Shown: positions 8,357 to 19,319, numbered from the stretch's first letter. The stretch: 23,319 nucleotides of DNA from Terramyces sp. JEL0728 (GCA_027603945.1 JADIIU010000173.1:1-23319); one strand, 5' to 3'. The notes: generated by a model not told the origin, from the letters alone. A program made the numbers and translations.

Positions 8357-9828
8357 TTATTGTGTTTTCTTATCTATTGGAATATAAGCCCTGCGGATAA
8401 GTCTTCCCAAGCCAAAAGTGGTGAGTGTCGCATGAACAACTATTGGCAACAAGATGCCGACAAAATACATGCTTTTCCATACTATATACGAGCTTGACAA
8501 CGTGCGCAATATAAATGGCATGTATAGAAAGTTGAGAGAGAACAGCGTTGCCAAATATCCAATAACATCGTATACCTTTTTGTACGGTTTCAAAGTGCCT
8601 TGAATAAACACTGGTCGAAGGTGCTTACGGGCTGTTCTACCCACTACCATCAACGGAACTGACCACAAGAAGGATAAATAATAGCCAGCTAATATTAAAT
8701 AAATGTTACGATAGAATCCATGCCAGAATGCCGAAATAAAGAATGTGAGCGGCAATTTCAATGCTGGGTGGCCAACTCGAACATAAACGTATCGTCTTAA
8801 CCAGTTGGCAGTGTACTTGTTCCATCCATCCATAGCCATCTTTGGGTTTTCTGCAAATTCAACTGCAAATACATCTACGTTCTCTGCAGCATCAAACCTC
8901 TCCTTTCCATCGGTAACGGCATATCCTACCCCAGACACCAATGCTGAAGCTTCAGAGATTTTCCAAACCGCATGGAACTTTGCCCGGACAAACATTCCTG
9001 CAATATTGATGTAAATCAGCCTATTATTAAGGATAATCTACTTTTGAGCAAGAGGTTTTTGGAAAAAGTATTCAGAGTTTGTGAGACCAAAGTGATAGTG
9101 TTTACCGACTACAGTTTCCAAGGTAATCATCACCAATCCAAGAACAAGGGCTTTTAACATTGGAACTACTGTGGATGGAATTTTCTTGTATTCTCGCTAA
9201 TATTAGCTACAAATACCTCTTGGTTGATAAAGCTTTGATAGTGTTTGAATTCGATAGCAGGACCAACCCAATACCCATTGAAAAAGAATGAGTATCCCAT
9301 GAATTCAACCAAACTTGGCATCGCTCGGACTCCATACTCTTTTTGATAAGAATCCAATTCCGATTCTGGTTTAGTCCCATCATGGCAGCAGTATGAAAAA
9401 CTAGACATTTTGATTAGCAGCACCATCATCATTGCCGAGTAATCCACAAATGTCGGATCGTTTTCTCTCCATATCTGCGCTTCAGCGTGAATCCAGGACA
9501 TATGGGCGAGAGCAATTCCGAATCCCAAGAGCGGACCAAACTTGTATTTCGCAAAGAATACATTAGTATAATAAATTAATATAACTTGAAGCACCAGTTG
9601 TAAAAATGATGAGGTTGAAAAGACGATACAAGTGATTATTCCCGATGTAATGATTGAATAGAGGTGTTTTAGCTGGATCTGCTTTGATGGAAGCAAGTTG
9701 TAAATCAGGGAGAGCGGAAATCCAGCGAATAAGCAAATTGCAAAGCGGATGACTTCTACCTTGACCCCTAGCGAGGCTGCATAATCTTGAATCATAACTT
9801 GGATTGCTTGCAAATTTTTTTGAGGCAT
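8357..9828 (-). CDS. ALE1: MBOAT lysophospholipid acyltransferase (ALE1-like)
   Basis: There are three exons on the minus strand: 9828-9217, 9196-9042 and 9020-8357. The introns are 20 nt (9197-9216, GTATTTGTAGCTAATATTAG) and 21 nt (9021-9041). The product is 476 residues if the start is at 9828; an in-frame ATG at 9885 would add 19 residues. It is polytopic. Family signatures include HMSWIHAEAQIW, VDYSAMMMVLLIKMSSF with a following HDG, the Asn-type motif WNKYTANWLRRYVYVR, and the catalytic His in FFISAFWHGFYRNIYL (H356). The order matches yeast Ale1 and animal LPCAT3/MBOAT proteins, which acylate lysophospholipids in the ER (Lands cycle). The splice at 9021-9041 restores QKLIYINIAGMFVRAKFHA, which aligns with the family. 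I chose the 9828 start because the longer leader looks unlike the family N-terminus; this is not certain. I see no AATAAA. Confidence 0.88.
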
Positions 9829-10051
9829 GCGCGGACGGCAAGCGGAAGGACTGGAAATGAATAGTATGAAGGAGATTTCAGGCATATGCAGGGAATTCGC
9901 TTGGTTTATCTCGGAACATTGGAGGAAAGGTTGACGTGCGCTTTACCTTTGAAATTCGCAATTACAAAGTTTTAAAGAAACAGTACTTTTGTAATTCAAC
10001 TGCATAAACGTGAAACAGCGGACTAATATTCAAATAATATAATTTATAATA

Positions 10052-13000
10052 TTACACTACTTGGAAATCTTCCAATTTTCCAACACTAAAATCTTTACCA
10101 AAGCCTTGATAAACTTGATCAGTTCCTTTTCCACCTGGCGCTGTTACTACTGTTACCCGCTTATCCTTTTGAAGGAACAGTAGGAAATACTGCTCGATTA
10201 CCCGCTTCAAGTCTGATTTGGTCACTTGATAAAGTTCACGGATTATTGATTGATAATCTTTGATATCCTTGTAGCCACGAAGAGACGCTCTTAATGCAGT
10301 AGACAAAAGACTGGATGCAGTGGCACCATCGCTTGCCCAGCGATATGCAATTCCAGCTTGGGCAGTGTCAATTTCAAACTTTGTGAACACTTGATCAAAC
10401 CCTTTGTCGGTTGAGATTGACTCGACCAGCTCGTGGAACACCGAAAGGGCTTTTGAGGGTTCACTGGAACGGTAAATATCAATAGAAAGTTGTCCAGACC
10501 ATAAATATGCATTTACGTTAGCACCATAAGCATAACCTTTTCCTCTAATGCCAGTGTACAACGGCCCTTCTGCTCTTGAGAGCAATTCAGCAACAAGCAT
10601 TGTTGGGAAAAAGTCTGAGCGATTGGTTAGTAAATCACATTCTACAATTTGGCATAGATAACAAGTGGAGAGACCTGCAACAGGGACGATAAGCGATTTG
10701 GAAAAGTTAATATCAACCTGGTCCAGATTGTAAGGCACTCTAGGGAATGGGAAGGCAAGCGGCAACTCGCTACTGGTAAACTTTCTCTTCCTTTCAATGG
10801 TCTGACACTTTTCCCTTTCCATGTTCCAAATTCGTTTAATATCCTGAGCAATATCAATATCGCTGGAAGTATTTTTAGAGTTGATGATCGAAAAGTAGAA
10901 CGGAACCCCAACTCTAATGAAACTAGGCCCTGGAGAATTCAAGATGTATTCCCGAAGCTGATTCAACATTTGGATTGACTTTGCACCGGTTTCCTGCATT
11001 ATATTAGTAGTACCTTGCAATCGTTTAGAACAGCTTTTAGGAATGATTCCTGCTTGAAAATTGAAATATCTGAATCTATGCTGTTGTATTGAGTTATTCG
11101 AGTCACAACGGCATTCAGTGCTGCACTCCCATCGTTCTTTGTATCTGAAATACTGCTAATCAAGTTCTTTGCTGTAGTAACAATTCTATCTTTTGTAAAC
11201 ACTGAAAACATCAACACTTGGAACACAAACCGAACCATAGTTTCCCATTCGCTCGGCTTGGCGGTGACAAATATTGTAATTAATTCGCTAAGACTGCCAG
11301 TGCTGAAGAGCGAGTTTCCTAATCCAACCCCGCATTCATGAGACACAAACAACTCGGATGCATATTGTGCTACTTGTTGGTAATTCATAGTGGTCACTGT
11401 ATTATTAAATAACCGAAGCTCTAACGGACATGCGAAAAAAAGTTCTTGAAATAGGACAAGGTAGGGTTTTAAATGGCTTGGCAGTGCTTCAATATTCAGT
11501 GCCAATCCTATATGAGCAAAGCCAGTTTCGGTGTGGATGACTTGGCAGGATGAGAATACAAATCCATCATCCAAATTCTCATAGTCAATGATCTGCATTT
11601 GCGATCTGATGGTGCTGGCTTTGGAAACATCAGGTATAGGTGGCATATTGGCAATCAATTCATGGGACAGGTTGACTTGATTTTCAACAACAGCTTGATC
11701 TACCTTGGTTTTCAATTCTGCTAGTCCTTTTGAACCAATTGCTTTAATTCTGTTTTGTTCTTGGACGAGCTTTTGTTGAGTGATGGTGTTGGACAATTCA
11801 ACATCAGGAATCATAAACACCTCACATGCTGGCTGATCTAAAAAGTACTGTTTAGCAAGTAGTTGCCAATAAGAGTCCGGCTAAGTTAATTCCAATTACT
11901 TCTTTTTCAAGCAAGTCGAGAATAGATATAGCTTGCATTCCCAATCCAATTTTTGGAGACCCACCCTGTGATTTAGTATCCTTCAAAGAAGAACTATGGT
12001 TAATAATCAGTCTTACTTTTGTCCGAATGCATATCTGATAATATCTATAACCAAGTTCATCGCAATAGTTTCGTGAGGGGAATCTTCCAGTTCCTCGCAA
12101 GTTTTCAATACGTGTCTCTTAATGGTTGGGGACATTCCACCTGGCTGTTTGAATCCATTGACTACAAAATCTTGAATACATTCAATCACCATTTTGCGAT
12201 AAACTCCAGGAGCAAATAAATCTGGTAGATCTTGGTCCATTGCCGATGCTTCTGATTTTCCGTCGTGAGTGTCATCTTCAGAGTAATCATCTTCCTCATC
12301 TTCGTCCTCCTCAGAGTCATGTCCTGCTTGCTTGTATGGAACACCGCTGAAAATCAAAGTAATCGGAGAATCCAGGTGGTTCTTTGAGGATAAATCAATG
12401 TAATTTGCATATGGCGAGCTCTTTTCAGTGAATCTTTGCGGGAACGGAGAAGATGGATTGTCATTAAAGTATCGATATAAAACTTCAAGAGCAATAGTTG
12501 TTTTTACGTCTTCTGATGGCGGCCCTTTCCATCCATATCCAATGGATCCAACATCTTCACTATCTGATGGAAAAGGAACATTTTTACTGACGAGCTTTCC
12601 TGGGAATGATTTCGGAAGTTGTATTAGCTGGGGTTCGCATTTTGAATTGATTCCTTGGTGGACAAAAGTATATTTTTCCAGTTCGTCAAATAAATCTGAC
12701 GGACGCAACTGTCCACAAATGATAACATAACAATTGTTCAAATGATAAAATTTTTTGTGATAATCAATGATTTCCTGATTTGTGAGTTTGGCAATATCTG
12801 GTGTTAGCCCTCCACATTCATGCGAGTAAGTGGTTTGATTTTGGTACAGCAGCTTTCTCAAATTCAAATCCAGCAAATCCGCCTCGGTATTTTCCCTTGA
12901 AGCCATTTCACAAAATACTACTCCTGCTATTAATACTATTTACCCTGCTCTTTTCCTTCACTGTCCAAGTGATACACTTCGGTCATGAACTGCGATTCAA

Positions 13001-13419
13001 CCAATGTTGGATGGAGGACATGGTCCAAAAATACTGGAAATATCTTCAACATTCCTTCAGAGCCAGCAGTGGTGATCTCATAGCAAGTATGATCCTCAGC
13101 TGTATAGGCGTTGGTCCCAGTAGATAAACACCTAAATTAAAGATAAATACCTGGTAGCCAAGTTGTCCAAGTATCCTCTGTGTGGAATTGACTCTGATCC
13201 GCAGAAAATCAAGTGCTCAAGAGTATGCGGGAGTCCTTTATCATCGTTTGAAAGTGTTGGGATTACAATTGAACATGAGACTAGCGGGCCAGGAACGTCC
13301 ACGAATACAATTCTAAAATCAGAATTTTCCAATTGGTATGCTTTTATAAATGTATTTGTCGTTGGCAGTGCAAGTGGTTGCTTTGTCTCTAAAATGAAAT
13401 TCAATTTTTTGTTTTCCAT
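10052..13419 (-). CDS. SDD3: M16 family metallopeptidase, YOL098C/SDD3-like
   Basis: There are six exons on the minus strand: 13419-13151, 13131-12944, 12923-12018, 11994-11900, 11880-11014 and 10993-10052. The introns are 19, 20, 23, 19 and 20 nt. The spliced length is exactly 1088 residues, near the roughly 1040 of the yeast protein. The inverted zinc motif HxxEH is present as PHTLEHLIFCGS (H65, E68, H69). It is followed by CLSTGTNAYTAEDHTCY, made by splicing, and the downstream acidic ligand region EGKEQGVVFCEM, also made by splicing. An acidic loop (SEEDEDEEDDYSEDD) lies near 12270-12325. The C-terminal half has the usual paired M16C domains. The family is a cytosolic, little-studied relative of insulin-degrading enzyme and presequence protease. 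The start codon is only 52 bases from the CAND1 stop. No AATAAA follows the stop. Confidence 0.88.
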
Positions 13420-13471
13420 TGCAAGTTTTTTCCAGCCAGATCTTGAACTCGAATCAATGAGATGGAATTTA

Positions 13472-16400
13472 TTAAACAGAAGAATAAATTTCTCCTACAG
13501 AACTCTTTTGAATTTCCTCTACAAAGTTAATCCAGGTTGGAAGAGTCATAATTGCATTTAGGGCTTTGATGGTCTTTACAGAGCTCTGGACGTAGCTCTT
13601 GATGTTTTCGATTTCTTGCTTGACAGCACTATCTTTAGTGACTGTAAGAGCACCGGCTTTCAAGAGTACAATCAATTCAGCTGCAAACAAGTTTAAGGTT
13701 TTATCTTCAGTTCTTGCAAGTTTTTGAAGAATCAGATGGTTTGTGATCTTGATTTCGTTTTGGGTGTCTGCTAAACCTTTGAGCACCACCTTGATATAGT
13801 CTGTCATGACTAAATGCTGGTAGCAGTTGTCCAAGAGTGACGCCATGCATTCGTAGGCAGTCTGCATTAGTAAAAACTACCTTTCTTGCTTCCAACCCGT
13901 GATCTATCTTGTTTTTGAAAGGTCCCATGTCAACAATTTCAATCAGTTCTTCCTAATATTAGTTTATTTTACTCTCAACTTGGTTTGTTCATACAAGGCT
14001 GGCAAGAGCTGAGATAGCAGGTCAGCAATTAATTCAGATCTGCTGTGAATCGTAGAATGCAATGCAGATAAGGCAGAGTACCGAACTTTGTTTTCGGAAT
14101 CACCGATTTTATCCAAAAAGTTGATGATAAAAGGTTTAACAATGTTGTTGTATTCTGGGTTGGTGCTTGAAAGTGTGAATCTGTAAGCAGTTATTACACT
14201 TGCTCTGGTTGAAATAGTTGGCGAATTTACATTGTCTTGCAAGATTGGAACATATTTGGAAACATTCGTGAGTGACAATTTCCCCAAACTTTCAGCCAGC
14301 AAACTTAGGGTGGAATCATCAGTAGGGTTTTGAGTTCTTGCAAGTAGTATTTTGAATAATTCGTCATCGAATGATCCAAGTGAGACTCCTTCCGAAACAG
14401 CACATTGCAATAATTCATGCATGGCAGATAAATATTGATATTCAAATTTCTTGTTTTGGATGTTACTGATGAGCACTGGCAAGCTGGTTTTGAGACTTCC
14501 AAGAGAAATTCTTCCAATCGCATAGGCAGCAGAGTTCTTGATGGATTCCCCGCCATTTTGGAAGAGCGAGTCAATTGTCGCAAAAATGTCTGGAATTTGT
14601 TGAGTAAGATCAACGCTTACACCGATTTCTCCCAGAGCGATAACGGAAAAGAATTGTACATTATTTTGGGTGGTGGTCACTCTTCCGTACAATTCCTTGA
14701 TCAAAGAGCTGAATTGATTGCACTTGTGTGATTTCCCGACACATTTGGCGAGGACATGGTAAGTTTCTTTTGAAACGTTCATACTTTCAGCACTAGTTGA
14801 TAAATCCACCAAAGGTCTAACTCCAGTAACATAGAAATCAGAAAGTTCTTCATTGGATGCCAATTTAGACCACAAATACAAAAGCGAGTCAAGTCCACTG
14901 CCGCCAGACACAATATATGAAGAGTTGGCTATAAGGTCAATCAGTCTTGGGATGGTTGTGGTTTTGATAGTGTCGCGCAAAGTTTGGTCGAATTTATCTG
15001 CTGATGTTTCTACGAGACACGCCAACAAATCGAATCCAAGAGTCAAAATGGAAACATCTGGCAAATTGGAGTACAAAATGTTTAAATTTTCCAAAATTAA
15101 TTTGTACTCGTTCAAGTTTGCTGATTTTGCCTTTGGAATCAAGAGAATGAGGCATTGTAAAGAGTTGATTGCAGAAGGACGATGACTTTTTGTAATGAAT
15201 TCCAAAATCTGTCCTACAAACTGATCAAGAATAGTGGAATTGACGTTTTCCAGCAGTGAGGATGCAAACAGAGTTTTGATGACTTCAAGCGTTACAATCC
15301 TGGAAGATTCATTCTTTAATCTGCCCAATAAATGAGGCAATATTTCTGATTCTACTTTTTCAACACTAATCAAATCAGCTGCATTGGAAACAATGGCACC
15401 AAGAGCCAAGAGAGCCTTTTCAGATACTTCAGATTCTACATCGTCGCGTTGCAAGATTCCCCAAGTTACTTGATATAATTGCAAAACTAGTTCTTTTGCA
15501 GATTCGGAAACACTGACATATCCCATATCCCCACTCGGACGCAGAACTACAACCAATTGCATAATAGCGTTAAATGCTTCGGTTTGAACTTTATAGTAAC
15601 TATCATCCGTGGAATCAATAACTGCGTTAACGAAAGCAGGGTAATACTGGCTGATTGAATCCGAATCATGCAAAGTGACAATAGACACAATCAAGTCTAA
15701 AGTTTTGATTTTGATGTCGGTGTGGATTACAGAGTTGTTGAAAGCCTTTGTGTTGGACAACAAACTCTTTAAACTTGGCATAATAAAGTTCAATGAATTT
15801 TCGAGTCCTCCTCTACACACTTTTGCAATTTCAGAGAGTAATTCAATTCCTACAATGGCAGTTGATACAGATGACAATGTAACATATCTCGATATGGCTC
15901 TGACAATTCCAGTAACCTGGGCTTTAAGTAATGCAACACTGGGTTATATAAAAATACCTTCCGTTGGAACCACTTTGGTAAGGTCCTTGGCTGCCCTTGC
16001 GTCGCTTGATTCTTTCTTGAACAGCTTGGCCATGGTGTACGCCAGTGCACTTTACTAATGTAATAAATGCAGTAATGACATCAACCCTGACCGTCTCTTG
16101 TCTTTCATTGAATCTTTGAATCAATACCGGGGTGACTTTATCGTATAATGTTGGGATAGTTTGGGGCTGGTTAGTAACAATCGAGGCCAGCAATTTAGCA
16201 GAAGCTCTTCTTACTTTGTAAGACATATCATCGTCGTCTGAATAGTCCTCCTCTTCTTCATCTTCATCCACATCCATTTCTTCCTCGTCATCGTCATAAT
16301 TAGGATCATACTTGATCAGCTCGAGTGCAAGGTTAATAACTGCATTCAAAGTCTCTGAAGAAATGGAGGATTGCACAAGAATTTCAAGCGCTTGAAGACA

Positions 16401-17323
16401 GTTTTCCTTTAAATCATCATCATCAACCTTGGCAATTTCCAAAGTATGGTCGATTAATATCCTAACAAATCCGGCCATTCTATCAGGATTGGTACGGCTA
16501 TGTTAGCTAAAGTTACCATAAACTAGCGAGTGCTGAAATGATAGTTTGCAATTTTGGATAGTCATTCTTTTTTGATTCTGCCAATAATTCATTAATTAAA
16601 TCCTGGGAAATAGAATTGAACCTTTGATCTGGAGCAATTGTTGAAAAGGCAGACAAGGCGTTTATAGCTCTCTTTCTTACCACTGGTCTTCCGTGATTCA
16701 ATAGCGCCAATAAAGTGGTTGCAATTGCTTGCTGCAAGGAACCAGCATCTGGCAGTGCATTCAAAGTTACTCCAAATTTAGGCAGGAAATCAGCCAGCAC
16801 ATCCAACAGGTCAATTTCAAAGCTGTCTTGCTAAATTAATAGTAATTACAGTGAAATGCTTCAGTACTTTTGGGATAAAGAACTGGATCACTGTTGTGAT
16901 GTATTTGTAATCCACAGGTAATTCAGTGATAATAATCTTTAACGAAGTAGCGGCGATATCACTGGTGGCTGGATCGTCCAGTTTAACTGCGATTTGCTTT
17001 ACTAACGGCAAGTAGTCTTGAAGTTTTGCGACATAAGGCACAAGGCTGCATTAGAACAAAATTACAGCTTCAACGACATGTTTTGCACCTCGGTGTTTGT
17101 ATCATACAAGCATTTCATCAGCGCTTCAGTGATTTTGCCTTCCAATTGCTTATCCAAGCTCAACTCCTTTCTTCTGAGGTCCTTGTCTAAATCACAAATG
17201 GCCATATATCTAAAATCCGAATCCAAGTCAGACATCTAGGTGAGAATTAATTACCTATGGTTAACGAATGCTTACTTTTTCAAGGTGTCCAGTAATAACC
17301 TGTTGGAGCTGATAATACATCAT
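13472..17323 (-). CDS. CAND1: CAND1, cullin-associated NEDD8-dissociated protein
   Basis: Eight exons on the minus strand: 17323-17276, 17235-17066, 17045-16850, 16830-16517, 16497-15958, 15938-13973, 13952-13881 and 13861-13472. The introns are 40 (17236-17275), 20, 19, 19, 19, 20 and 19 nt. The total is 1231 residues, almost identical to human CAND1 (1230). The N-terminus HLEKMSDLDSDFRYMA, the acidic insert before YSDDDDMSYKVRRASAK, HEAT repeats throughout, and the C-terminal IVDMGPFKNKIDHGLEARK joined by splicing to TAYECMASLLDNC all match CAND1. CAND1 wraps the cullin-Rbx1 core and exchanges substrate receptors of SCF ubiquitin ligases. It is a single uninterrupted gene here, whereas in Aspergillus the homologue is split in two. 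AATAAA (13468-13473) overlaps the TAA. Confidence 0.95.
17236..17275 (-). other. Forty-base intron that parses as two adjacent minimal introns
   Basis: On the minus strand, 17275-17255 is a 21-nt GTAAGC...TTAACCATAG and 17254-17236 is GTAATTAATTCTCACCTAG (19 nt). They touch at AG|GT with no exon between. Removing all 40 bases joins LEK to MSD exactly as in CAND1. Removing only the first shifts the frame into a stop. Each half has its own donor, branch-like site and acceptor. Confidence 0.7.
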
Positions 17324-17536
17324 CTTTTAAATTACAGATTCTCAGTTTTTTGTGAAATTGAAAAGCAGATTCTTGATCATGTAGGCAGCAAATATTCTGT
17401 AGTGCACCATTAAATATTAACAAGATTAGAATCTCACGTATAAAGTGTTTAGTTCATTCGGTTGCAGTATTTTTTCTGTGATTTAATTACACACTCAAAG
17501 TTGAGATTCAAAACTCGGCAATTAAAAGAATTCTAT

Positions 17537-18406
17537 TTATTTACCATATTGATATTGGTTGCTTTGCGGTATCCTATTGCCATTAGGATTAGTCTGGTAT
17601 TGCGGAGCTCCATAAGTTTGAGCTGGTTGATAATTTTGATTTGGTTGATAATTTTGAGCTGGCTGGTAGTTGCCATTTGTATAGCTTCCTGGAGAGTAGC
17701 TTTGCTTTTCTTTGTTATTCACGTATGCGGATTTTTGGGTTCCATAATTAGAGGTAGAATTATAGGTTGGTGTTTGCGGGGTGTAATTGGACGGTGGAGA
17801 GGATTGGTAAGTTGGTGCTGGGGATGATCGGTAAGTTGGTGCTGGGGATGATTGGTAAGTTGGTGCTGGGGAGGTGTACTTTGATGCTTCAGCGCGGCCA
17901 GTGCCGTAGATATACACGTTATAGTCGTAGTGTCTAGTGACTGAAGAGCTGGACCTGCCACTTGAATAGGTGGTGGTAGTAACAGTAGTCCCTGTATGTA
18001 TTTGTTCAAGCTTGACTTTAATCCTGCCTCTGTACTTTGCATTGATATCATTGACATGCAGCACGAACTCTGGGTAAATCCCTCTATTAGCAAGGTAGCT
18101 GAGGGAAAACAATGCGAAAAAGACGGCAAAGGTACAACCAAAAGGAATGTAAGTAGTAGAGAATCCGTTTTCATCTGATTTCGTTATACTGTAGCCAGAA
18201 AATGCCATACAGAGCGGGAACAACACGATTGCCAGGATCCAAGTTACCCCAGTTGTTGCCATCTTTGTATGTTCGTTCAAGTACCGCAACACATCATCGT
18301 ATTCAGTTTGGCCAAGGTAGCTTGAGAAATCAGCATCGTAGGGATGTGTATATTTCTGCGAGAGATTTTTCGCTGTCATTTTAAGCAAGAGTGGGCTGGA
18401 AGACAT
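17537..18406 (-). CDS. Two-helix membrane protein with a Pro/Tyr/Gln-rich tail (family copy 3)
   Basis: This encodes 289 residues with no intron. Residues 1-50 carry YTHPYDADFSSYLGQTEYDD and RYLNEHTK. Helices lie at about 54-74 and 84-106. Then come HVNDINAKYRGRIKVKLEQ (about 117-135), a Thr/Ser loop TGTTVTTTTYSSG and the strand YDYNVYIYG (160-168). All of this is shared with the genes at 19410-20102 and 20834-21733, and more distantly with the two plus-strand genes at 17-1368. Residues 169-289 are low-complexity, with three copies of PAPTYxSS and NYQPxQ repeats, and are probably disordered and cytosolic. The GOLGA7/Erf4-like fold is weakly supported through copies 1 and 2. AATAAA (17536-17541) overlaps the stop. 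The gene is divergent from the Cys-rich gene at 18873. Confidence 0.82.
   Translation of the reverse strand: MSSSPLLLKMTAKNLSQKYTHPYDADFSSYLGQTEYDDVLRYLNEHTKMATTGVTWILAIVLFPLCMAFSGYSITKSDENGFSTTYIPFGCTFAVFFALFSLSYLANRGIYPEFVLHVNDINAKYRGRIKVKLEQIHTGTTVTTTTYSSGRSSSSVTRHYDYNVYIYGTGRAEASKYTSPAPTYQSSPAPTYRSSPAPTYQSSPPSNYTPQTPTYNSTSNYGTQKSAYVNNKEKQSYSPGSYTNGNYQPAQNYQPNQNYQPAQTYGAPQYQTNPNGNRIPQSNQYQYGK
17621..17674. repeat. 18-bp tandem repeat in the tail of family copy 3
   Basis: About three units of (A)GCTGGTTGATAATTTTG spaced 18 bp start near 17621, 17639 and 17657. They encode NYQPAQ/NYQPNQ units. The last unit is diverged. Confidence 0.7.
17806..17873. repeat. 24-bp tandem repeat in the tail of family copy 3
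   Basis: Units of GGTAAGTTGGTGCTGGGGAT plus four bases begin at 17806, 17830 and 17854. The first two are nearly identical and the third is cut short. On the coding strand they give PAPTYxSS repeats. Near identity at the DNA level suggests recent slippage expansion. Confidence 0.8.
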
Positions 18407-18435
18407 TTTGTTTGAATGCGGTTGAAAAAGACGAG

Positions 18436-18442
18436 TATTTAT
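18436..18442 (-). promoter_or_regulatory. TATA-like box of family copy 3
   Basis: On the minus strand ATAAATA begins 36 nt before the ATG at 18406. Confidence 0.45.
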
Positions 18443-18483
18443 GGGCTACTCAGTCCGAAATTTCCGAGTCGCGCCATTGAATT

Positions 18484-18500
18484 CGGTAGTTTCGCTACCG
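18484..18500. promoter_or_regulatory. Perfect dyad CGGTAG-N5-CTACCG (CGG-N11-CCG)
   Basis: CGGTAGTTTCGCTACCG is a perfect 6-bp inverted repeat with a 5-base centre. The CGG-N11-CCG form is the type bound by fungal Zn2Cys6 (Gal4-class) regulators. A related dyad with the same CGGTA/TACCG arms is at 20256-20270, in the matching promoter of the duplicated cassette. Confidence 0.5.
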
Positions 18501-18839
18501 CCACACTGGTTTACTTCGAGAAATTCAACGATAGAAACAAGCCAGTTTATCCAAAAGCGATCTTGGCATCTATTTTTGATAGGCATTAGTTGTTTGGTTA
18601 GTATTCGGTCATTTTTGTCGCAAATGAAAATCACCAAAAGTCCGAACTGGAACTTAATAGCAGCACTTTCCAGCGTTTACCCCGATATTTACAGATAAAT
18701 ATCCGGTATTATAGTGTCGAATAAACTGCACACGCAATTACCAGCGTTCTTTGGTCTGATCTGCAATATATCTCTGAAAATGCAATCTACAAATTTTCGG
18801 TACTATGATTTCGAAACGGCCAAGACCCGCGCTGCAACC

Positions 18840-18846
18840 ATAAATA
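18840..18846 (+). promoter_or_regulatory. TATA-like box of Cys-rich gene 1
   Basis: ATAAATA begins 33 nt before the ATG at 18873. Confidence 0.45.
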
Positions 18847-18872
18847 GTGCAGCAAACTGCAGTCATCCACAA

Positions 18873-19319
18873 ATGTTCAAATTCGCTCTCCTACTAGTCT
18901 CAACCGTCTATTCTGCTTTTTGTTCAAAAGATTCCGATTGTCCGAGCTCGCAATACTGCTGGGCAAATTCAAGCTGTTCAAATTACGATTTCCAGCACTG
19001 TAGAGCTGACACTGATTGCAACACAGGAGGATTTTCCGGCTATTACTGCCAAACTAGTTCAAACTCTTGTATAAGTAAAAGTTCCAACTGCACAATGTTT
19101 GCAAACGATCCAACGGTATGCATGTCTGGATTTACGTGTGATACAACTTCTGGAAAATGTGTGATCGCGGCTATGCACAACTTTGCATTGACTTGGTATA
19201 ATTGCTACGTTCCTGCCTTGATTGTTGCTGTAGCATGGGGAAATGTTTTGCAAAAAGTGTTTTCGAATTCTAAATTGAAGAAGCAATGGGCTGAAGAACG
19301 ATCTGCATTGAAAAATTGA
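18873..19319 (+). CDS. Twelve-cysteine secreted or type I membrane protein, copy 1
   Basis: This encodes 148 residues with no intron. The signal peptide is MFKFALLLVSTVYSA. A small ectodomain has 12 cysteines, with repeated D-x-D-C and YC pairs (CSKDSDCPSSQYC, CRADTDCNTGGFSGYYC) and several Asn sequons. It is followed by WYNCYVPALIVAVAWGNVL, a single hydrophobic helix, and a short charged tail ending KKQWAEERSALKN. The gene at 20359 has the same 12 cysteines with nearly the same spacing and the tail QKQWTEERAAL. The ATG chosen is the one directly before the signal peptide. I do not recognise the family. The layout suggests a small cell-surface or ER-lumen protein. It converges on family copy 4 (gap 90 bases). 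AATAAA is at 19326-19331. Confidence 0.82.
   Translation: MFKFALLLVSTVYSAFCSKDSDCPSSQYCWANSSCSNYDFQHCRADTDCNTGGFSGYYCQTSSNSCISKSSNCTMFANDPTVCMSGFTCDTTSGKCVIAAMHNFALTWYNCYVPALIVAVAWGNVLQKVFSNSKLKKQWAEERSALKN

Larger units (their letters stand above)
18407..18872. promoter_or_regulatory. Divergent promoter region between family copy 3 and Cys-rich gene 1
   Basis: This 466-base gap holds a TATA-like box for each flanking gene (18436-18442 minus, 18840-18846 plus) and a perfect dyad at 18484-18500. On the minus strand CAACCGCA lies 11 nt before the ATG of copy 3 and is also found before copy 5. The ORF reading through from 18714 to the Cys-rich gene begins at GTG and is not the start I use. Confidence 0.55.

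Noticed and set aside
8805..9157. Plus-strand ORFs opposite the MBOAT gene
   Set aside because: They are antisense to conserved coding sequence and show no domain.
9829..9885. Nineteen-residue extension of the MBOAT protein from 9885
   Set aside because: Possible, but it adds a leader unlike the family N-terminus; I kept 9828 and note the doubt.
10052..13419. M16 protease as a broken pseudogene of several fragments
   Set aside because: Five introns of 19-23 nt restore one frame of 1088 residues with all zinc-site residues.
15924..16478. Apparent frameshift in CAND1 between the segments ending near 15924 and starting near 15877
   Set aside because: Removing GTATTTTTATATAACCCAG (15939-15957) joins the two frames exactly and gives a sequence that aligns with CAND1, so it is an intron and not damage.
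18714..18872. N-terminal extension of Cys-rich gene 1 from 18714
   Set aside because: It begins with GTG, has no match in the paralogue, and would bury the signal peptide. The ATG at 18873 is directly before the signal peptide and 33 nt after a TATA-like box.
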